The translations under genes were made by a program, and so were the position numbers. From NCBI RefSeq assembly GCF_013377785.1, contig NZ_JABXWT010000010.1, positions 62,001 to 126,000 of the forward strand: 64,000 nucleotides of DNA. The letters are read 5' to 3'. The notes below the pieces were generated by a model. That model made no database searches. It saw nothing but the letters and a program-made list of their open reading frames with translations, and was not told the DNA's origin. This DNA comes from Ruegeria haliotis. GTDB lineage: Bacteria; Pseudomonadota; Alphaproteobacteria; Rhodobacterales; Rhodobacteraceae. Below are positions 45,396 through 53,232 of this stretch, one piece after another. How positions within the stretch are numbered: position 1 is the stretch's first letter; each line of letters begins with the position of its first letter.

Positions 45396-45416
45396 TTCAT
45401 CTTTTTCAAAGTACTC
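45396..45416 (-). repeat. Dispersed 21-bp repeat, copy 4
   Basis: On the minus strand this is GAGTACTTT...AAGATGAA, 18 of 21 identical to copy 1 and 19 of 21 to the valS copy, with the same CCCCGG flank and a small GC hairpin (GGGGCAGCGCCCC) beside it. It lies in the gap after the GNAT gene. Confidence 0.6.
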
Positions 45417-45455
45417 CGGGGTTTGGGGCAGCGCCCCAATGGCTCTCCAGGGGCC

Positions 45456-46040
45456 TTAACCTGCGTCTGTCTTACCGCGCCGGTCGGACCGAAGGCTTGC
45501 ATACAACACATGTGTCCGCCAGCGTCCGTTGATCTGCAGGTAAGACTGCGCCACGCCCTCATATTTGAACCCCGAGCTTTCCAACAACCCTCGTGAGGCT
45601 GCGTTCTCCGGCAGGCAGGCGGCCTCGATCCGGCTGAGGTCGAGGCGGGTAAAGGCATGGTGGAGGACCGCCCCAATCGCCTCGCGCATGTATCCCTGAC
45701 GCGCAAAGGATTGACCGGTCCAGTATCCCAGCGTCCCGGCCTGTGCGGGACCTCGCCTGATATTGTCCAGCGTGATCGCGCCCAACAACACTCCGTCGGT
45801 CCGGCGAAACAGGAACAACGGGATCGCCGTGCCGCCACCCACGGACCGTTGCGCCCAATAGACGCGGTTGGTGAAGGACTTCCGGCTCAGGTGATCCTTG
45901 GCCCAGATTGGTTCCCACGGGGTGAGGTAGTCCTTGGACGATCGTCGCAGGGCCACCCAATCGTTAAAATCAGAGTGAACGGGCGGGCGCAGGCTCAGGC
46001 GCTCGGTCTCGAGTTTCAGCTTGCGTCTGCCCAACAGCAT
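45456..46040 (-). CDS. GNAT family N-acetyltransferase (RimJ/RimL-like)
   Basis: A 194-residue GNAT protein of the RimJ/RimL type: LETERLSLRPPVHSDFNDW at the start, acetyl-CoA motif GYWTGQSFARQGYMREAIGA near residue 105, and LPENAASRGLLESSGF near the end. This pattern is shared by ribosomal-protein N-acetyltransferases, but many members have other substrates. Its ATG overlaps the upstream M16 peptidase stop by one base (TGATG), so it is the last gene of the surf1-thrC-M16-GNAT run. Confidence 0.9.
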   Translation of the reverse strand: MLLGRRKLKLETERLSLRPPVHSDFNDWVALRRSSKDYLTPWEPIWAKDHLSRKSFTNRVYWAQRSVGGGTAIPLFLFRRTDGVLLGAITLDNIRRGPAQAGTLGYWTGQSFARQGYMREAIGAVLHHAFTRLDLSRIEAACLPENAASRGLLESSGFKYEGVAQSYLQINGRWRTHVLYASLRSDRRGKTDAG

Positions 46041-47302
46041 CACGCCGCGCGCCTCTCCTGCAATTCGGCCAGTGTTGGCGCGCCCGAGACCGGACCGTAC
46101 AACGCCAATGCCGCCGGTGCCTGAACGGCCATCTGTTCGGCGAACAGGCGCACGTCTTCGGTGGTGACCGCGTCGATCTTGGCAATCGCATCCTCGAGTG
46201 AGGGCACCCGGTCCCAGATCTGCACAAGACGGGCCAGACGTTCCGCCCGGTTCGAGGGACTTTCCAGACCCATCAGCATCCCGGCCTTCATTTGCGCACG
46301 GGCACGGGCAACCTCTTCAGGGCTCATATCTTCGGCCGCGCGCTTCATCTCGTCAATGGTGATTGCCGCAAGCTCATTGACCTGATCGGCGGAGGTTCCG
46401 GCATAGATCGTCGTTGTGCCCGTATCGGCATAGGCGCCGGTCTGGGCAAAAATCGTGTAGCATAACCCGCGCGTTTCGCGCACTTCCTGAAACAGCCGCG
46501 AGGACATGCCGCCACCCAAAGCGGTCGAGTAGATTTGCGCGGTATAGATCGCATCGTCGCGATAGCCGGGGCTTTCCAGCGCCAGCGCGAAATGAGCCTG
46601 CTCCAACTCTTTCTCCTGACGCGCCTCACCACCGGTAAAGCGGGCGGGTTCGGCAATCAGGCCCTTGCGCGGCTGCAGGTGACCAAACATCTCTTCCGCC
46701 ATTTTCATCAGCGCGTCATGATCCACCGCACCAGCGGCGGACAGGATCATCTGTTCGGGGCCATAGTGCTCGGCCACGAACCCGGACAAATCCTCGCGCG
46801 AAAAGGCGCTGACCCGTTCTGTGGGGCCAAGAATGGTCCGGCCCAGAGGTTGATCGTGATAGCTCTGCTCTTGCAGCCAGTCAAAGATCACATCGTCGGG
46901 CGTGTCGTAGGCTTGGCCGATCTCTTGCAGGATCACACCACGCTCGACCTCAATCTCGCGCGGATCAAAGACAGGGTTCAGGACGATATCGCCGATGACA
47001 TCCATCGCCAGCGCCACGTCGTCCTTGAGGACGCGGGCGTAATAGGCCGTCACTTCGCGCGAGGTATAGGCGTTGATGTACCCGCCCACATCTTCGATCG
47101 CCTCGGCGATTTTCAAAGCGGAACGGCGTTGGGTTCCCTTGAAGGCCATATGCTCAAGGAAATGCGCGATGCCGTTCTGTTCGACCCGCTCATGCCGCCC
47201 ACCGGCGGATACCCAAATGCCGATCGCTGCTGATTGCAGCCCCGGCATGTGTTCACTGACGATACGAAACCCGTTCTTCAGTTGATCTTGTCTGACAGTC
47301 AC
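46040..47302 (-). CDS. M16 family zinc metallopeptidase (processing-peptidase-like)
   Basis: A 420-residue M16 peptidase, related to the mitochondrial processing peptidase beta subunit. The inverted zinc motif HFLEH is at 47-51, with the downstream Glu in ERGVILQEIG. The second half holds the inactive M16C domain with GGGMSSRLFQEVRE near residue 264. It starts with GTG at 47302, overlapping the thrC stop by four bases (GTGA). The thrC-M16 neighbourhood is conserved in many alphaproteobacteria. Substrate in bacteria is unclear; cytosolic or periplasmic site not shown (no signal peptide). Confidence 0.93.
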   Translation of the reverse strand: MTVRQDQLKNGFRIVSEHMPGLQSAAIGIWVSAGGRHERVEQNGIAHFLEHMAFKGTQRRSALKIAEAIEDVGGYINAYTSREVTAYYARVLKDDVALAMDVIGDIVLNPVFDPREIEVERGVILQEIGQAYDTPDDVIFDWLQEQSYHDQPLGRTILGPTERVSAFSREDLSGFVAEHYGPEQMILSAAGAVDHDALMKMAEEMFGHLQPRKGLIAEPARFTGGEARQEKELEQAHFALALESPGYRDDAIYTAQIYSTALGGGMSSRLFQEVRETRGLCYTIFAQTGAYADTGTTTIYAGTSADQVNELAAITIDEMKRAAEDMSPEEVARARAQMKAGMLMGLESPSNRAERLARLVQIWDRVPSLEDAIAKIDAVTTEDVRLFAEQMAVQAPAALALYGPVSGAPTLAELQERRAA

Positions 47303-48687
47303 TCAGCGATATGCCTTTTGATATGATCCTCGAGGGCACCCAGATCATTTGCAATGCGGGTCACCCGTTCCGGACGTTCATACAGATCAGACATGCGGGA
47401 TGGAAGAGGCGGATGTACGTCGCTCGCCTTCTCGACCGCGGCCGGGAATTTCGCCGGATGTGCAGTGGCCAGTGTGATCATCGGTACGTCGGTGACACGG
47501 TGGTCTTCGGCCACCTTGATACCAACCGCCGTGTGCGGGCAGACCAGCTCGGCACTGTGTGCCAGCGTGGCTTTGATCGTGGCAAGCGTTTCATCCTCGG
47601 ACACGCGGCCCGAGTCAAAATTCTCGCTCAGCGCCTCCATCGCGCCTTGGCTGACGTTGAAACCGCCCTGCTTCAGTTCATCCATCAGCTGCGCCACGGC
47701 GCTGCCATCTTCGCCATAGGCATAATACAGCGCGCGCTCAAAGTTCGAACTCACCTGAATGTCCATCGACGGGCTGATCGAGGGGATGGTATCGCCCTTG
47801 AAATACCCCTGCCCTGACAGGCAGCGATGCAGGATATCGTTCTGGTTGGTTGCCACCACCAGACGGTCGATCGGCAGCCCCATACGTTTGGCAATGTAAC
47901 CCGCGAAGATATCGCCGAAATTGCCGGTGGGCACTGTGAAGCTGACCTTGCGATGTGGTGCACCAAGGCTTGTCGCAGCCGAGAAGTAATAAACCACCTG
48001 CGCCAGCACCCGGGCAAAGTTGATCGAGTTCACCCCGGCCAGTTTCACCCCGTCGCGAAATTCAAAATCGTTGAACATGTCCTTCACGGCAGCTTGGCAA
48101 TCGTCGAAATCGCCATCCACGGCCAACGCGTGAACATTACTGTCGGCTGGTGTGGTCATCTGGCGGCGCTGCACTTCGGACACGCGCCCGTGCGGAAACA
48201 GGATGAACACATCCACCGCATCCAGCCCACGGAACGCATCAATGGCTGCCGATCCGGTATCGCCGCTGGTCGCGCCCACGATAGTCACCCGTTCGCCGCG
48301 CCGTTTCAAGGCGACCTGAAACAGCTGACCAATCAGTTGCATGGCAAAATCTTTGAAGGCCAGCGTCGGCCCATGGAACAGTTCCAACAGGAAATGGTTC
48401 TCGTTCAGCTGTTTCAGCGGCGCGCGGGCATCATGACCGAACCCCTCATAGGCGCGCGCGATGATTTCCTTGAATTCGTCCTCGGCAAACGAGCCGCTGA
48501 CATAGGGCCACATCACGCGAAAGGCGATTTCCTCATAAGGCTGACCAGCCAGCGCTGCGATGTCATCTTGCGACATCACCGGGATTTCGGCGGGCAGATA
48601 CAGGCCGCCGTCTCGGGCCAGCCCGGTCAACATCGCCTCTTCGAAACTCAGTTCGGGCGCTTGCCCACGGGTCGAGATGTATTTCAT
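47299..48687 (-). CDS. thrC: Threonine synthase
   Basis: Converts O-phosphohomoserine to threonine with PLP. The 462-residue length fits the longer class II threonine synthases. The PLP lysine is Lys112 in LAFKDFAMQ, and GATSGDTGSAAI near residue 138 binds phosphate. Overlaps the surf1 stop (ATGA) at its start and the M16 start at its end. Placement in the cytochrome oxidase cluster is common in Rhodobacteraceae. Confidence 0.97.
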   Translation of the reverse strand: MKYISTRGQAPELSFEEAMLTGLARDGGLYLPAEIPVMSQDDIAALAGQPYEEIAFRVMWPYVSGSFAEDEFKEIIARAYEGFGHDARAPLKQLNENHFLLELFHGPTLAFKDFAMQLIGQLFQVALKRRGERVTIVGATSGDTGSAAIDAFRGLDAVDVFILFPHGRVSEVQRRQMTTPADSNVHALAVDGDFDDCQAAVKDMFNDFEFRDGVKLAGVNSINFARVLAQVVYYFSAATSLGAPHRKVSFTVPTGNFGDIFAGYIAKRMGLPIDRLVVATNQNDILHRCLSGQGYFKGDTIPSISPSMDIQVSSNFERALYYAYGEDGSAVAQLMDELKQGGFNVSQGAMEALSENFDSGRVSEDETLATIKATLAHSAELVCPHTAVGIKVAEDHRVTDVPMITLATAHPAKFPAAVEKASDVHPPLPSRMSDLYERPERVTRIANDLGALEDHIKRHIAE

Positions 48688-49361
48688 TGCGCTTCACTCT
48701 CAGACGGGGCGCGACTGCGCCACAGGAAATATCCGGTCATCGCGGCCCAGACCAAGGCCAGACCAAACCAGGTCACTGCGTATTGCAGGTGATCATTCGG
48801 GATGCCTGTCACACTGACCGGCAAAGGGGTTATGTCGGGATCGGTTTGCGAGCGTGCGATCAGCAGCACTGGCTCGGTTCCCAGTTTAGCCGCCAGCGCA
48901 GGCACATCACGGGCAAACCAGATGTTATCGTCGATATCGGGTTCGGGCGTGTAACTGTCAATTTCATCCGGCCAGTGCAGATTACCGGTAACATCCATTG
49001 CGCCAATCTGACGGTCAGACAATTTGTCCGGCGTCCGAATGAACCCCCGGTCGATCAGGATCGTGCGCCCACCGGTTCTGAACGGCGCTATGACCCGGTA
49101 ACCGGGTCCAACCTTTTTGACCGAGACGAGGACATGAATCTCTCCGGGCAGTATCTCTCCGGAAGCTGATACGGGCAGGTAGCGATCATCCTCAGGCGAC
49201 AACTGATCCGGCAATCCAACCGTTTCACCGGAAATGCGGGCCTCGATATCGGCAAGAACTGCTTCTTTCCAGCTCAGGCGCTGCGACTGCCAAATGCCCA
49301 GCGACAGCAGCACAGCCAGACCGGCGATGCCAAAGATCAGCAGGAACAGAATGCGGCGCAT
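48684..49361 (-). CDS. SURF1 family cytochrome oxidase assembly protein
   Basis: A 225-residue SURF1 homologue, which helps insert heme a into subunit I of cytochrome c oxidase at the inner membrane. Two transmembrane helices flank a periplasmic domain: the first at about 4-22 (LFLLIFGIAGLAVLLSLGIW, ending in the family's GxW-Q) and the second near the end (YAVTWFGLALVWAAMTGYFL). GYRVIAPF and ILIDRGFI are family motifs. The start at 49361 places the first helix at the N-terminus. The stop overlaps thrC. Confidence 0.93.
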   Translation of the reverse strand: MRRILFLLIFGIAGLAVLLSLGIWQSQRLSWKEAVLADIEARISGETVGLPDQLSPEDDRYLPVSASGEILPGEIHVLVSVKKVGPGYRVIAPFRTGGRTILIDRGFIRTPDKLSDRQIGAMDVTGNLHWPDEIDSYTPEPDIDDNIWFARDVPALAAKLGTEPVLLIARSQTDPDITPLPVSVTGIPNDHLQYAVTWFGLALVWAAMTGYFLWRSRAPSESEAQ

Positions 49362-49480
49362 GTCAGGACCATGTTTCGTTGCGGGAAGGCTGCGAAACAG
49401 CCGGCGCCTTGTTAAGGGCTGCGCAGGCAAAATTGCAACCTTCCAATTGTATCGGGCGCAATCTTGCGCCCAAATCGAGA

Positions 49481-49508
49481 AAAAGCCGCCCCAGAGGGCG
49501 GCTTTTGC
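49481..49508 (-). terminator. Terminator after ctaE
   Basis: An 11-bp stem (AAAAGCCGCCC with GGGCGGCTTTT) and 4-nt loop, 24 nt after the ctaE stop on the minus strand. It separates the oxidase genes from surf1-thrC-M16-GNAT, which may therefore have their own promoter or depend on read-through. Confidence 0.85.
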
Positions 49509-49529
49509 AATTTGATTATCCTACGTTCG

Positions 49530-50345
49530 TTACATCAACGGGGCCTGACCCCAAATGTAGACGGCGAAGAACAGGAACAGCCAAACAACGTCAACGAAGT
49601 GCCAGTACCAAGCCGCTGCTTCGAAGCCTACGTGTTTTTCAGGGGTGAAATCACCGCGCAGCGCCCGGATCAGGCAGACCGACAGGAAGATGGTGCCGAT
49701 GATTACATGGGCACCGTGAAACCCGGTTGCCATGAAGAAGTTCGAATAGAACTGATCGCCACCGAACTTCCAGCCATCATGGGCCAGCAGCTCATAATAC
49801 TCAAAGCCCTGCAGGAAGGTAAACGCGACACCCAGTGCAATGCCGATTGCCAGACCCTGAACCAGAGCCTTGCGATCATTGCCATGGACCAGCGCATGGT
49901 GGGCCCAAGTAATGGCGCAGCCTGACAACAGCAGAACCAGCGTGTTGATCAGCGGCAGGTGGAACGGGTCAACCGCATGGATGTCCGGCTGGATATATTC
50001 GGTGCCCGCATAGTCGTACATCGGATACATGCGATGTTTGAAGAACGACCAGAACCAGGCAAAGAAGAACATCACCTCGGAGGTGACGAACAAGATAAAG
50101 CCATAACGCAGGCCGATGCGGACAACCGGCGTGTGATCCCCGGCGCGACTTTCGGCCACCACTTCGGACCACCAGGCGAACATGGTGTACAAAACGGCCA
50201 GCAGACCGGCCCAGAATACATAAGGCGTCTTGCCGTGCATCCAGAGGACGGCTCCGAACAGCATCACAAAGCCGCCGATGGCGCCTATCAATGGCCAGAT
50301 CGATGGGCTGAGAATATGGTAGTCATGGTTTTTAGCGTGTGCCAT
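49530..50345 (-). CDS. ctaE: Cytochrome c oxidase subunit III
   Basis: Subunit III of the aa3-type oxidase, an inner-membrane protein with seven helices that stabilises the proton-pumping complex. The 271-residue product has the family motifs: [30 protein letters not shown] near residue 90, TWAHHAL near 150, and [13 protein letters not shown] and [12 protein letters not shown] near the end. Last gene of the ctaC-ctaB-ORF-ctaG-ctaE run. Subunit I (ctaD) is not in this window. Confidence 0.97.
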   Translation of the reverse strand: MAHAKNHDYHILSPSIWPLIGAIGGFVMLFGAVLWMHGKTPYVFWAGLLAVLYTMFAWWSEVVAESRAGDHTPVVRIGLRYGFILFVTSEVMFFFAWFWSFFKHRMYPMYDYAGTEYIQPDIHAVDPFHLPLINTLVLLLSGCAITWAHHALVHGNDRKALVQGLAIGIALGVAFTFLQGFEYYELLAHDGWKFGGDQFYSNFFMATGFHGAHVIIGTIFLSVCLIRALRGDFTPEKHVGFEAAAWYWHFVDVVWLFLFFAVYIWGQAPLM

Positions 50346-50367
50346 CAGCGTCCCTCACCTACAGGCG

Positions 50368-50943
50368 TTAGTTCTTGTTTGTGTTCGCCTGCACGTCAAG
50401 GGCGGCATAGCCCTCGGGCAGATCGATTTCGTAGAATGTATACGACAGAGTGATCGTATGAACGTACTTTGCTTCTAGGTCGTCGACGATTTCCGGATCG
50501 ACAAAGAAGGTCACGGGCATCTCGACCCGCTCACCCGGTTGCAGAACCTGCTCGTCAAAGCAGAAACAGGCGATTTTCTGGAAATACCCACCTGCCGAAT
50601 ACGGCGTCACGTTGTACGAAGCCTGCCCGGCGATGGGTCTGTCAGTCGGGTTATACGCCTCGTAAAAGGCCAGACCCGTCTCGCCGATGCGCACCTTCAT
50701 CTCACGCGCGACCGGCTTGAACTCCCACGGCATGTCTTTCGCCTTTGAAGCGTCAAAGCGAATGGTGACAGCTCGATCAAGAATGTCATCTGGGGCCTGT
50801 TGGGCCACGCCAGTGGTACCGCCAAACCCGGTAACCCGGCAGAACCAGTTGTAGAACGGCACCGAAGCCCAAGCGAGGCCGCCCATCAGGACAACCACAC
50901 TCACTGTCTGAGCGACAGTCTTCTGCGGACCCGTCAACGCCAT
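50368..50943 (-). CDS. ctaG: Cytochrome c oxidase assembly protein CtaG/Cox11
   Basis: A copper chaperone that delivers Cu to the CuB site of subunit I. The 191-residue protein has one N-terminal membrane helix with Cys35 (YNWFCRVTGF) and a periplasmic beta domain. The copper-binding CFCF is at 126-129, and the PVTFFVDPEI region completes the domain. Its ATG overlaps the upstream small gene's stop by one base (TGATG). The order ctaB-small ORF-ctaG-ctaE is standard in alphaproteobacteria. Confidence 0.96.
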   Translation of the reverse strand: MALTGPQKTVAQTVSVVVLMGGLAWASVPFYNWFCRVTGFGGTTGVAQQAPDDILDRAVTIRFDASKAKDMPWEFKPVAREMKVRIGETGLAFYEAYNPTDRPIAGQASYNVTPYSAGGYFQKIACFCFDEQVLQPGERVEMPVTFFVDPEIVDDLEAKYVHTITLSYTFYEIDLPEGYAALDVQANTNKN

Positions 50944-51104
50944 CAGTTTTGCGTCTCTTCCATTGCCATGCCGAAATCCGTGCCCGAAACTTTGACGATC
51001 GTCAGGCCAAAGATGATCACGATAAAGGCTGCCAGCGTCAAACCAACACCCAGGTTGCGACCAAAGCGGCGTTGATGCAGTTCGTGGCTTTTGCGCAGGC
51101 TCAT
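50943..51104 (-). CDS. Small single-span protein in the cytochrome oxidase cluster (53 aa)
   Basis: A short gene missed by usual length cut-offs. GGAGG lies 7 nt before the ATG at 51104. The start overlaps the ctaB stop (ATGA) and the stop overlaps the ctaG start (TGATG), so three genes are translationally chained. The 53-residue product has a basic N-terminus (MSLRKSHELHQRRFGRN), one transmembrane helix (LGVGLTLAAFIVIIFGLTIV) and a short tail. Small proteins at this position are known in alphaproteobacterial cta clusters; function is probably in oxidase assembly, by position only. Confidence 0.85.
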   Translation of the reverse strand: MSLRKSHELHQRRFGRNLGVGLTLAAFIVIIFGLTIVKVSGTDFGMAMEETQN

Positions 51105-52057
51105 GACCAGCCTCCCAAACCGTAAGGTTTCAACAGGGCTTCGACCAGAATCGCACCAAAATGCAGGAACAGGTAAAGCAGAGACAGTTTGAAGAAACTG
51201 CGTTCGACCTTGAAATTATCAGCCTCCGAGTCATCCTCGGTCCGGCGCGAGATCGCCCAAGCCCCGCGCAGGAACAACGCGTTCATGACCACTGCAACAG
51301 TCAGATAGATCGGGCCGCCAATGCCAGAAAAAGAAGTGCCGACAGCGAGCAGCGCCAGCAAGGCGGTGTAAATCAGGATGTGGGTGCGTGTCGCGCGACG
51401 ACCATGGGTCACGGTCAGCATCGGTACGCCCGCGTCGTCATAATCCGAACGCATGAACAGCGCCAAGGCCCAGAAATGCGGCGGCGTCCACATGAAGGTC
51501 AGAGCGAACATCAACCACGGCTCGAGCGTCATTGACCCCGTAGCAGCGACCCACCCGATGACCGGAGGGAAAGCCCCGGCAGCACCGCCAATCACGATGT
51601 TCTGTGGCGTCGAGCGTTTCAGCCACATCGTATAGACGACAACATAGAAAAAGATGGTGAAACCCAGAAATGCCCCGGCAAACCAGTTTGTCGCCAGCCC
51701 CAGCATGATCACTGACAGGCCGGACAGAGCCAGTCCCAACGCCAAAGCTTCGCCTTCTTCAACCTTGCCAGACGGGATCGGGCGGCCTTTGGTCCGCTTC
51801 ATCACCTTGTCGATATCGGCATCCCACCACATGTTCAGCGCGCCTGAAGCACCGCCACCGATGGCGATAAACAGGATGGCGCAAAATCCGACAATCGGAT
51901 GCACAGGAACCGGTGCGGCGATCAAACCAACCAGTGCAGTAAACACGACAAGCGACATCACGCGCGGCTTCAGCAGGGCAAAATAGTCGCCAAAACTGGC
52001 CTCATCCGCTGGGGCCTTGGCGGTCAAAGTGCTGGCATTGATGCTTGCGTCGCTCAT
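51101..52057 (-). CDS. ctaB: Protoheme IX farnesyltransferase (heme O synthase)
   Basis: Adds a farnesyl group to heme b to make heme o, the first step to heme a for the oxidase. The 318-residue inner-membrane protein has about nine helices. The prenyl-diphosphate motif is in LNMWWDADIDKVMKRTKGRP near residue 75 and a second acidic loop, FMRSDYDDAGVPM, near 213. AGGA lies upstream of the ATG. It is followed by the ATGA-coupled small gene. Cofactor supply for the oxidase encoded around it. Confidence 0.96.
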   Translation of the reverse strand: MSDASINASTLTAKAPADEASFGDYFALLKPRVMSLVVFTALVGLIAAPVPVHPIVGFCAILFIAIGGGASGALNMWWDADIDKVMKRTKGRPIPSGKVEEGEALALGLALSGLSVIMLGLATNWFAGAFLGFTIFFYVVVYTMWLKRSTPQNIVIGGAAGAFPPVIGWVAATGSMTLEPWLMFALTFMWTPPHFWALALFMRSDYDDAGVPMLTVTHGRRATRTHILIYTALLALLAVGTSFSGIGGPIYLTVAVVMNALFLRGAWAISRRTEDDSEADNFKVERSFFKLSLLYLFLHFGAILVEALLKPYGLGGWS

Positions 52058-52076
52058 TTCCGGTCCTTTTGGGGCG

Positions 52077-52136
52077 AAAGCTGCGCGATACCTTGCGCAG
52101 CTTGCGTTTTTTCCCGGGCGGGATCGATCCCGCCCA
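52077..52136 (-). other. Two consecutive hairpins in the ctaC-ctaB gap
   Basis: The gap has a perfect 20-bp palindrome (GGGCGGGATCGATCCCGCCC, 52117-52136) just after the ctaC stop. A 9-bp stem (AAGCTGCGC with GCGCAGCTT, 52078-52103) lies nearer ctaB. On the minus strand no T-run follows either, so they look like processing or stability elements that set ctaC above ctaB rather than a full terminator. Confidence 0.55.
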
Positions 52137-52144
52137 TGTCGCGC

Positions 52145-53056
52145 TTAGTTCGCAGCGACCTGATAGGTCTGCGGCAGGCCTGCATATTCGTCGATTGCAC
52201 CTTGCAACCACTGGTCATAGGCTTCCTGACTGACCACTTTGACGGTGATCGGCATATAGGCGTGGTCCTTGCCGCACAGCTCGGAACACTGGCCAAAATA
52301 AATGCCTTCCTTGTCGGCCTCGAACCACAGCTCGGCCAGTCGACCCGGCACGCCATCCTGTTTCACGCCGAAGGCCGGGATCGTCCACGAGTGGATCACG
52401 TCCGATGCGGTGATCTGCATGACCACAACCTTGTTCACTGGCACGACAACCGCAGTGTCGGTGGCCAGCAGCCATTCGTCCGAACTGTAACCTGCGTCAA
52501 CCAGTTTGGCGCGCATCGCGTCGTCCAGAACAAACGGCGTTACATCCGCATCCGCGGGACGGGCCCCTTCGTCCAACGTTGCCGGGTGGCCCAGCAAATA
52601 GCTGTCGAATGCAAAATCATGATCGACATATTCGTAGGTCCAGTACCACTGGTTGCCGACAACCTTGATGACCACGTCACCTTCGGGAATTTCCTGCTGT
52701 TTAAACAGAACCGGCAGTGAAAAGGCGCCGATGAACACAAGAATCAGGATCGGACCCAGCGTCCATGCGATTTCAACCGGAGTGTAGTGCGAGAATCGGG
52801 CCGGTGTCGGATTGACGCGTGAGTTGTAACGCACGATGCAATAAACCAGCAGGCCAGCAACCAACACGCACACGGCGGTGATGATCACAAGAATCATCCC
52901 GTCCAGATCGTGAATCCCCTGGGCAAGGCTGGTCGCTGCGGGCTGAAAGCCGATACCGCCATCGACCGGCTTACCAATAATCTCAAGCTCCTGAGCCATG
53001 GCGGGAAGGCTGGAGAGGGCTGTCACAAGCCCCGAAAGCATCAAAGCATTCTTCAT
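52145..53056 (-). CDS. ctaC: Cytochrome c oxidase subunit II
   Basis: Holds the CuA centre that takes electrons from cytochrome c. The 303-residue product has a signal peptide ending in PAMA, two membrane helices (about 50-75 and 95-120) and a periplasmic cupredoxin domain. The CuA ligands are all present: His222, Cys257, Glu259, Cys261, His265 and Met268, in [19 protein letters not shown] is the aromatic motif near residue 137. The start at 53056 has AGGA upstream; the longer frame to 53113 would bury the signal. A perfect FNR-type box lies 144 nt upstream. Confidence 0.97.
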   Translation of the reverse strand: MKNALMLSGLVTALSSLPAMAQELEIIGKPVDGGIGFQPAATSLAQGIHDLDGMILVIITAVCVLVAGLLVYCIVRYNSRVNPTPARFSHYTPVEIAWTLGPILILVFIGAFSLPVLFKQQEIPEGDVVIKVVGNQWYWTYEYVDHDFAFDSYLLGHPATLDEGARPADADVTPFVLDDAMRAKLVDAGYSSDEWLLATDTAVVVPVNKVVVMQITASDVIHSWTIPAFGVKQDGVPGRLAELWFEADKEGIYFGQCSELCGKDHAYMPITVKVVSQEAYDQWLQGAIDEYAGLPQTYQVAAN

Positions 53057-53199
53057 ATTCTGTCCTGATCGTTTGATCTTTACGTCCCTGGCGAAAAGGC
53101 GTGAATCGGTCACACCTCACCCGTTGTCTTTGGCCGCGTTAAAAACCATATTCCTTCGGGTAGATAAAGCAAAATGCTTGCGTCAAACAGACGCTATTT

Positions 53200-53213
53200 T
53201 TGATCTGGATCAA
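53200..53213. promoter_or_regulatory. Perfect FNR/FnrL-type box
   Basis: TTGATCTGGATCAA matches the TTGAT-N4-ATCAA consensus exactly. It lies between divergent ctaC and tldD, 19 nt before the tldD ATG and 144 nt before ctaC. FnrL represses or activates respiratory genes by oxygen in Rhodobacteraceae, so control of the oxidase operon is plausible; a position overlapping the tldD start region would suit repression of tldD. Confidence 0.75.
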
Positions 53214-53232
53214 ACCCGAAAGGCCGCAACCC

